A program made the translations under genes and the position numbers. This document shows, in pieces, positions 57,944 to 64,000 of a DNA stretch of 64,000 nucleotides (within the stretch, counting starts at the first letter, position 1; each line of letters starts with the position of its first letter). The stretch comes from Vibrio stylophorae (lineage in GTDB: Bacteria; Pseudomonadota; Gammaproteobacteria; Enterobacterales; Vibrionaceae), in contig NZ_CAKLDI010000001.1 in NCBI RefSeq assembly GCF_921293875.1, positions 2,419,915 to 2,483,914 of the forward strand, in the 5' to 3' direction. The notes beneath the pieces were generated by a model. That model was not told where the DNA came from and searched no databases. It worked only from the letters and a program-made list of their open reading frames with translations.

Positions 57944-59043
57944 CAGGCTCCTCGTTTTAGGCTGGCACGCAGTTTACGCATCGGCAAGGTATCCCAAATA
58001 TTGAGGGAAACCGCAATTAAAAAGACCATAAAATTCACTGACCAAAGACCAATATAAGGCGGCAAGCTACCCTCTTCGAGCGCTGATTTCGCCGCACTGA
58101 TACAAAGGAAGTAAGCAAGGTAAATTAAGACTGCCGGTACCAACTTGGCAAAACGCCCTTGCCGCGGGTTCACATGAGATAGCGGCACCACCACCATGGT
58201 CAAGATTGGAATACAGAGAAAGAGCGAGATACGCCATTGCAGTTCAGCCTGCGCTTCCAGCTCAGAGCGCTTCATTAGCGCAATGGTTGGCATCGCATCC
58301 CAGTCACGACTGCGATGACGCACTTCACGCTGACCAATCACCGCTTGATAGCCATCAAACTCTGTAATGGAATAATCAAGTCGCGTCGGAATGCCTTCGT
58401 AACGCACGCCATCTTTCAGATCTAATACTTGGCGGCCATCAGCTAATTCAGAAACATGACCACGCTTTGCCACCAGCACGCTTGGGCGAATCGAGTCACG
58501 AGCAGCGACTTGCGCGACAAAAACGCGATCCAAATTCTTACCTTTGTCGCGAATGTCATCGACAAAAACCACGGCTTGACCGTCCGGCGAGCGCTGGAAT
58601 TGACCTTTAACAAGCAGCTCTAAACCGCTATCAGATTCAATTTTCTCCAACACTTGCGTTTCTTTATCCGCGCTCCAAGGTGCCAACCAAAGGGCGTTAA
58701 ATGCCGCCACAGAGCCAGTAAGGAGTGCCAAAAAGAAAGCCGCACGCACCAACAGGCTATTGCCCATGCCAGTAGCATTCATCACGGTAATTTCACTTTC
58801 GGCATACAACTTACCAAATGTGAGCAAAATACCGATATAGATACTCAGAGGCAGCATCAATAGCGCCATCGAAGGCAAATTGAGGCCCACCAAGGTGAGA
58901 ATAATATCACTCGGAATGGAGCCATCAGTTGCACTTGCCAGTACGCGAATAAACTTTTGGCTGATAAAAACCAGCAACAAAATGAAGAACACTGCAAACT
59001 GGCTTTTTATGGTCTCTCGAATTAGATAACGGACAATAATCAC
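57943..59043 (-). CDS. lptF: LPS export permease LptF
   Basis: This is the partner of LptG in the same complex. The 366-aa product starts at GTG (59043) and begins IIVRYLIRETIKSQFAVFF, nearly the E. coli pattern. It has the LPLSIYIGILLTFGKLYAESEITVMNATG coupling-helix stretch, the periplasmic jellyroll (about 110-265) and the final TM group. An AGG lies 9 nt before the GTG. It diverges from pepA with a 194-bp shared upstream region, as in E. coli. Confidence 0.95.
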   Translation of the reverse strand: MIIVRYLIRETIKSQFAVFFILLLVFISQKFIRVLASATDGSIPSDIILTLVGLNLPSMALLMLPLSIYIGILLTFGKLYAESEITVMNATGMGNSLLVRAAFFLALLTGSVAAFNALWLAPWSADKETQVLEKIESDSGLELLVKGQFQRSPDGQAVVFVDDIRDKGKNLDRVFVAQVAARDSIRPSVLVAKRGHVSELADGRQVLDLKDGVRYEGIPTRLDYSITEFDGYQAVIGQREVRHRSRDWDAMPTIALMKRSELEAQAELQWRISLFLCIPILTMVVVPLSHVNPRQGRFAKLVPAVLIYLAYFLCISAAKSALEEGSLPPYIGLWSVNFMVFLIAVSLNIWDTLPMRKLRASLKRGA

Positions 59044-59237
59044 GCCATAACACCTATAGAAAACTTGTTTTTTTACCTAAATCGCTATAGTTTTTCGCCT
59101 AATCCACTATTTTTAATTATTTCTGGGTAGTGTCTTTGGCTCACTGAATGCGCCGCCAAATGCGGAAATTTTAGCCGTAGTCAGCCATTATCTATCAAAA
59201 CCCGTAATTTGTCTTTCGTAAATGTAGGAGTCTGGGC

Positions 59238-60749
59238 ATGGAGTTTAATGTCAAGAGCGGTAGCCCCGAGAAACAACGCAGTGCCTGTATTGTCGTTGGT
59301 GTATTTGAGCCACGCCGTCTCTCTCCGGTCGCCGAGCAACTCGACAAAATCAGTGATGGCTATATTAGCTCACTGTTACGCCGTGGTGACCTCGAAGGGA
59401 AAGCAGGCCAAATGCTACTGCTACACCAAGTTCCCAATATTTTGTCTGAACGCGTCCTGTTGGTCGGCTGTGGCAAAGAGCGCGAACTCGATGAGCGTCA
59501 ATACAAACAAATTATCAAAAAGACCATCAGCACGCTGAATGAAACCGGCTCTATGGAGGCGGTATGCTTTTTGACTGAGCTTCATGTCAAAGGCCGTGAT
59601 ACTTATTGGAAAGTTCGCCAAGCCGTCGAAGCCACCAAAGAAAGTCTATACACCTTTAATCAATTTAAGAGTCGCAAACCTGAAACACGTCGTCCGCTGC
59701 GCAAAATGGTCTTTAATGTGCCAACGCGCCGTGAGCTTGCTTTAGGTGAGCGCGCCATTGCCCATGGTCTTGCCATCGCATCTGGTGTGCGTGCCTGTAA
59801 AGATCTTGGCAATATGCCACCAAACGTTGCCAATCCAGCGTACCTTGCTTCGCAAGCGCGCCGTCTAGGCGATGACTTTAATACCATCAACACCAAGATC
59901 ATTGGTGAGCAAGAGATGGAAAAACTGGGTATGACCTCATACCTAGCGGTTGGTCGTGGTTCGCGCAATGAATCCATGATGTCTTTGATTGAATACAAAG
60001 GCCCTGGCGTTGCTGAAAACAGCAAACCGATTGTCCTCGTTGGTAAAGGTTTGACCTTTGACTCCGGCGGTATCTCATTGAAGCCTGGTGAAGGTATGGA
60101 TGAGATGAAATATGACATGTGCGGTGCAGCATCTGTCTTTGGTGTGATGAAAGCGCTTGCACAGCTCAACCTACCACTTCATGTGGTCGGTGTGCTGGCT
60201 GGCTGTGAAAACATGCCTGGCAGCAATGCCTATCGTCCTGGCGATATTCTCACCACCATGTCAGGCCAAACCGTTGAAGTATTAAATACCGATGCAGAAG
60301 GTCGCTTGGTGCTTTGTGATGCCCTCACCTATGTTGAGCGTTACGAGCCTGAGTGCGTCATTGATGTCGCCACCCTCACTGGCGCCTGTGTGATTGCCCT
60401 TGGCCATCATATTTCCGGTTTAGTAGGCAACCACAATGCGCTGGCATCAGAGCTTGTCAACGCATCTGAGCTTGCGGGTGACCGCGCGTGGCGCATGCCA
60501 ATGACCGATGAGTATCAAGAGCAAATCGCCAGCCCATTTGCTGATATGGCAAATATTGGCGGTCGTCCTGCGGGCACCATTACCGCGGGTTGTTTCTTGT
60601 CTCGCTTTACCAAAAAGTACAACTGGGCTCACCTTGATATTGCGGGTACAGCTTGGACTTCCGGTAAAAACAAAGGCGCAACCGGACGTCCGGTGCCCAT
60701 GCTGGTCCAGTTCCTACTTGGCCGCATCGGCGAAGAAAGCGCAGAATAA
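59238..60749 (+). CDS. pepA: Leucine aminopeptidase PepA (also DNA-binding accessory/regulator)
   Basis: This hexameric metallo-aminopeptidase in E. coli also binds DNA in Xer recombination and carAB control. The 503-aa protein has the N-terminal macro-like domain and a C-terminal catalytic domain with [24 protein letters not shown], and the NTDAEGRL motif (residues 350-357) that binds the two metal ions. The length equals that of E. coli PepA. It diverges from lptFG. Confidence 0.97.
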   Translation: MEFNVKSGSPEKQRSACIVVGVFEPRRLSPVAEQLDKISDGYISSLLRRGDLEGKAGQMLLLHQVPNILSERVLLVGCGKERELDERQYKQIIKKTISTLNETGSMEAVCFLTELHVKGRDTYWKVRQAVEATKESLYTFNQFKSRKPETRRPLRKMVFNVPTRRELALGERAIAHGLAIASGVRACKDLGNMPPNVANPAYLASQARRLGDDFNTINTKIIGEQEMEKLGMTSYLAVGRGSRNESMMSLIEYKGPGVAENSKPIVLVGKGLTFDSGGISLKPGEGMDEMKYDMCGAASVFGVMKALAQLNLPLHVVGVLAGCENMPGSNAYRPGDILTTMSGQTVEVLNTDAEGRLVLCDALTYVERYEPECVIDVATLTGACVIALGHHISGLVGNHNALASELVNASELAGDRAWRMPMTDEYQEQIASPFADMANIGGRPAGTITAGCFLSRFTKKYNWAHLDIAGTAWTSGKNKGATGRPVPMLVQFLLGRIGEESAE

Positions 60750-60751
60750 GG

Positions 60752-60774
60752 AAAGGGGCGCAAGCCCCTTTTTT
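60752..60774 (+). terminator. Terminator/attenuator immediately before holC
   Basis: AAAGGGGC / GCCCCTTT with a 4-nt loop and T run ends 5 nt before the holC ATG. The only GGA-rich stretch available as ribosome binding site (AAGGAAAGGGG) forms its left arm. Confidence 0.78.
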
Positions 60775-60779
60775 GATCC

Positions 60780-61229
60780 ATGAGCCAAGCCCTGTTTTAT
60801 CTTCTTGATCAAGAACAAAGCCAAGCCCCCCATTGGCATGCTTTGATCTATCGCTGTCTCTCGCAAGCAGTTGCCGAAGGACAGCGCGTGCTTTTGTACT
60901 GCCAAGATCAGGAACAAGCAGAAGTCATGGATGAAATATTGTGGCAACAACGCTACGGCGAATTTATTGCCCACCAATTATGCGGTGAAGGGCCAAAATT
61001 TGGCACTCCCGTTGAAATTAGCTGGCCGAACTGTCCACTCACCGGTCGTCGTCAATTGCTGATCAATCTGGCGACAGAAGCACCAATTTTTGCGGTTCGC
61101 TTCCCACAAGTGGTAGACTTCGTGCCAAATGATGAAACCCTAAAACAGCACGCCCGTGATCGTTATGTGGCCTACCGAAAACAAGGTATCCATGTAACCA
61201 CCACGGCGGCAGCAGATAGGCCCGAATAG
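60780..61229 (+). CDS. holC: DNA polymerase III subunit chi (HolC)
   Basis: Chi links the clamp-loader complex to single-stranded DNA-binding protein. The 149-aa product has the family beginning SQALFYLLDQ, the CIYRCLSQAVAEGQRVLLYCQDQEQAEVMDEILW-like helices, and the FVPNDETLKQHARDRYVAYRKQG C-terminal part. The start at 60780 lies only 5 nt after a terminator-type hairpin with no separate ribosome binding site. The pepA-holC-valS order is conserved. Confidence 0.94.
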   Translation: MSQALFYLLDQEQSQAPHWHALIYRCLSQAVAEGQRVLLYCQDQEQAEVMDEILWQQRYGEFIAHQLCGEGPKFGTPVEISWPNCPLTGRRQLLINLATEAPIFAVRFPQVVDFVPNDETLKQHARDRYVAYRKQGIHVTTTAAADRPE

Positions 61230-61235
61230 AGCGCT

Positions 61236-64000
61236 ATGGAAAAGACATATAACCCAACTTCAATCGAACAAGCTCTGTATCAGACTTGGGAAGAGCAAGG
61301 CTACTTTAAGCCCCACGGTGACACCACGAAAGAAGCTTACAGCATCATGATTCCACCACCGAACGTCACTGGTAGCCTGCATATGGGCCATGCGTTCCAA
61401 GATACAATCATGGATACACTGATTCGCTGCGAGCGTATGAAGGGTAAAAACACCCTTTGGCAAGTGGGTACTGACCATGCTGGTATCGCAACTCAGATGG
61501 TTGTTGAGCGTAAAATTGCTGCCGAAGAAGGCAAAACCAAACATGACTACGGTCGTGACGCTTTCATCGACAAAATCTGGGAATGGAAAGGCGAGTCTGG
61601 CGGCACCATCACCAAACAGCTCCGTCGTCTTGGCGCATCTGTCGATTGGGATCGTGAGCGCTTTACCATGGACGATGGTCTATCCAATGCAGTAAAAGAA
61701 GTATTCGTTCGTCTATACGAAGAAGATCTCATTTACCGCGGCAAGCGTCTTGTGAACTGGGATCCTAAACTGCACACCGCAATTTCAGATCTTGAAGTTG
61801 AAAGCAAAGATACCAAAGGCCACATGTGGCACTTCCGCTACCCGCTAGCAGATGGCGTGAAAACAGCCGATGGTAAAGACTACATCGTTGTAGCAACCAC
61901 CCGTCCAGAGACCATGCTAGGTGATACTGGCGTCGCGGTTAACCCTGAAGATCCACGCTACAAGGATCTAATTGGTAAAGAGATTATTCTACCTATCGTT
62001 GATCGTCGCATCCTGATTGTGGGCGATGAGCACGCCGATATGGAAAAAGGCACTGGCTGTGTGAAAATCACACCTGCGCACGACTTCAATGACTATGAAG
62101 TTGGTAAGCGCCACCAGCTGCCAATGATCAATATTCTGACTTTCGACGCAAACATTCGCGACGCAGCAGAAGTTTTTGATACCAATGGTGAAGTAACTGA
62201 CGTTTACAGCAGCGAACTACCAGCGAAATACCAAGGTATGGAGCGCTTTGCGGCGCGTAAAGCGATCGTTGCTGAATTTGACGAACTTGGCTTGCTTGAA
62301 GAGATCAAAGATCACGATCTTCAAGTGCCTTACGGCGACCGTGGCGGCGTGGTTATTGAACCAATGCTTACTGACCAATGGTACGTTCGCACAGCACCAC
62401 TTGCGAAACCAGCCGTGGAAGCCGTTGAAAACGGCGATATCCAATTTGTACCAAAGCAATACGAAAACATGTACTTCTCTTGGATGCGTGACGTTCAAGA
62501 CTGGTGTATCTCTCGTCAACTTTGGTGGGGTCACCGCATTCCGGCATGGTATGACAACCAAGGCAACGTATATGTCGGTCGTGATGAAGAAGAAGTCCGT
62601 CAAAAACATAACCTCGCACCTGTGGTTGTACTTCGTCAAGATGACGATGTTCTCGATACTTGGTTCTCTTCTGCACTTTGGACCTTTGGTACACAAGGCT
62701 GGCCTGAAAATACAGAGGCACTGAAACAGTTCCACCCATCTGATGTATTGGTGTCAGGTTTTGACATCATCTTCTTCTGGGTTGCCCGTATGATCATGAT
62801 GACGCTGCACTTCTGTAAAGATGAAAACGGCAAGCCACAAGTACCATTCAAAACCGTTTACATGACAGGTCTGATCCGTGATGAAAACGGCGACAAGATG
62901 TCGAAATCAAAAGGTAACGTGCTTGATCCAATCGATATGATCGATGGTATCGACCTTGAGTCTTTGGTTGAGAAGCGCACGGGTAACATGATGCAACCTC
63001 AACTTGCGGCCAAGATCGAGAAGAACACCCGTAAGACCTTTGAAAATGGTATCGACGCATACGGTACTGATGCACTACGTTTCACTCTTGCAGCGATGGC
63101 ATCCACTGGCCGTGATATCAACTGGGATATGAAGCGCCTAGAAGGTTACCGCAACTTCTGTAACAAGCTATGGAACGCTAGCCGTTACGTGATGATGAAC
63201 ACAGAAGAGCAAGATTGTGGCTTTAACGACGGTGATATCGAATTCTCACTGGCAGACAAGTGGATCGAATCTCAGTTTGAATTGGCTGCCAAAGCGTTCA
63301 ACAACCATATCGATAACTTCCGCCTTGATATGGCAGCGAACACGCTCTATGAGTTCATCTGGAACCAATTCTGTGACTGGTACCTAGAGCTAACGAAACC
63401 AGTGCTATGGAAAGGCACAGAGGCGCAGCAACGTGGTACACGTCGCACGCTAATTACTGTACTTGAGAAAACTCTCCGTCTTGCACATCCAGTGATCCCT
63501 TATATCACCGAAACGATTTGGCAAAGCATCAAGCCATTGGTTGACGGTGTTGAAGGCGACACCATCATGCTGCAAGCACTACCACAATTCGACGAAGCAA
63601 ACTTCCACCAAGAAGCGCTTGATGATATCGAATGGGTGAAAGGCTTTATCACCAGTATTCGTAACCTACGTGCAGAATATGACATCGCGCCAAGCAAAGG
63701 TTTGAACGTGATGCTCAAAGCTGCTAATGCACAGGATGCTGCGCGTGTTGAAGCCAATACTCAGGTACTGATGTCTCTGGCTAAGCTTGACGAGATTCGT
63801 GTACTGTCTGAAGGTGAAGAAACGCCAGCATGTGCTACTGCACTTGTGGGTCAATCAACGCTGATGATCCCAATGGCAGGTCTGATTGATAAAGACGCAG
63901 AGCTTGCTCGTTTGGACAAAGAGATCGCGAAAACTGAAGGCGAGATCAAACGCATCGACGGTAAACTCAGCAACCAAGGCTTTGTTGCCAAGGCACCAGA
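61236..64000 (+). CDS. valS: Valyl-tRNA synthetase ValS, 3' end cut by window edge
   Basis: This class I aminoacyl-tRNA synthetase charges tRNA-Val and edits misactivated threonine. The reading frame runs open from ATG 61236 to the window end, about 921 codons of a protein near 950, so roughly 30 residues are missing. The HIGH motif is HMGH at residues 49-52 in [15 protein letters not shown], and KMSKS is at 554-558 in [14 protein letters not shown]. The editing domain ([21 protein letters not shown]) lies between, and the C-terminal coiled coil begins near the window end. It starts 6 bp after holC. Confidence 0.97.
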   Translation, partial: MEKTYNPTSIEQALYQTWEEQGYFKPHGDTTKEAYSIMIPPPNVTGSLHMGHAFQDTIMDTLIRCERMKGKNTLWQVGTDHAGIATQMVVERKIAAEEGKTKHDYGRDAFIDKIWEWKGESGGTITKQLRRLGASVDWDRERFTMDDGLSNAVKEVFVRLYEEDLIYRGKRLVNWDPKLHTAISDLEVESKDTKGHMWHFRYPLADGVKTADGKDYIVVATTRPETMLGDTGVAVNPEDPRYKDLIGKEIILPIVDRRILIVGDEHADMEKGTGCVKITPAHDFNDYEVGKRHQLPMINILTFDANIRDAAEVFDTNGEVTDVYSSELPAKYQGMERFAARKAIVAEFDELGLLEEIKDHDLQVPYGDRGGVVIEPMLTDQWYVRTAPLAKPAVEAVENGDIQFVPKQYENMYFSWMRDVQDWCISRQLWWGHRIPAWYDNQGNVYVGRDEEEVRQKHNLAPVVVLRQDDDVLDTWFSSALWTFGTQGWPENTEALKQFHPSDVLVSGFDIIFFWVARMIMMTLHFCKDENGKPQVPFKTVYMTGLIRDENGDKMSKSKGNVLDPIDMIDGIDLESLVEKRTGNMMQPQLAAKIEKNTRKTFENGIDAYGTDALRFTLAAMASTGRDINWDMKRLEGYRNFCNKLWNASRYVMMNTEEQDCGFNDGDIEFSLADKWIESQFELAAKAFNNHIDNFRLDMAANTLYEFIWNQFCDWYLELTKPVLWKGTEAQQRGTRRTLITVLEKTLRLAHPVIPYITETIWQSIKPLVDGVEGDTIMLQALPQFDEANFHQEALDDIEWVKGFITSIRNLRAEYDIAPSKGLNVMLKAANAQDAARVEANTQVLMSLAKLDEIRVLSEGEETPACATALVGQSTLMIPMAGLIDKDAELARLDKEIAKTEGEIKRIDGKLSNQGFVAKAP

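Noticed and set aside
59660-60169. A 169-codon leftward frame inside pepA
   Set aside because: Antisense shadow of a well-conserved gene; low-complexity Ser/Arg composition typical of such frames.

Overview
The window reads as a chromosomal segment of a gammaproteobacterium of the family Vibrionaceae. The main evidence is a TetR-type quorum-sensing master regulator of the LuxR/HapR family beside hpt, together with blocks in classical gammaproteobacterial order: rlmD<>barA, acpS-pdxJ-recO-era-rnc-lepB-lepA, rseC-rseB-rseA-rpoE<>nadB, hemL<>erpA, yadHG<>can><hpt, tolC<>nudF-yqiB-cpdA-yqiA-parE-parC-plsC, rapA-rluA and lptGF<>pepA-holC-valS. I cannot fix the genus from sequence alone.

Layout. 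1-4.7 kb: 3' part of rlmD, the hybrid sensor kinase barA and an unrecognised membrane protein. 4.7-13.8 kb: a leftward housekeeping run ending with the sigma-E operon, which has a good sigma-E autoregulatory promoter. 14-21.6 kb: nadB, hemL, erpA, an ABC-2 exporter, carbonic anhydrase, hpt and the luxR/hapR homologue. 21.7-29.2 kb: a ferric-iron ABC importer under a Fur box, glnK-amtB with an NtrC-type enhancer palindrome, a UPF0231 gene and tolC. 29.4-43.4 kb: a rightward run from nudF to rluA that includes both topoisomerase IV subunits, with a TPR-GGDEF diguanylate cyclase fitted between parE and parC by stop/start overlaps on both sides, and a type I isopentenyl-diphosphate isomerase.

43.4-56 kb is the accessory part. 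It holds a lone I9-propeptide-like lipoprotein, a broken IS3-family element, a catabolic-looking cluster (two MFS carriers, a MalY/PatB-type C-S lyase, RidA, and a divergent YheO/DauR-type regulator), an Na+/H+ antiporter-family carrier, a GNAT acetyltransferase, a decayed tyrosine-integrase fragment, a HEAT-like lipoprotein and a decayed DJ-1/PfpI gene. It ends at a tRNA-Leu(CAA). 56.2-64 kb returns to core genes: an RDD protein, lptG-lptF, pepA, holC and valS, which runs off the window.

The most coherent candidate for an undescribed system is the transporter / C-S lyase / RidA / DauR-like cluster at 45.3-50.6 kb. A PLP beta-eliminase makes 2-aminoacrylate and RidA removes it, so the genes look like uptake and cleavage of a cysteine-derived thioether or related amino acid. 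Second is the diguanylate cyclase translationally coupled inside the topoisomerase IV operon. No CRISPR array, rRNA operon or intact prophage was seen.
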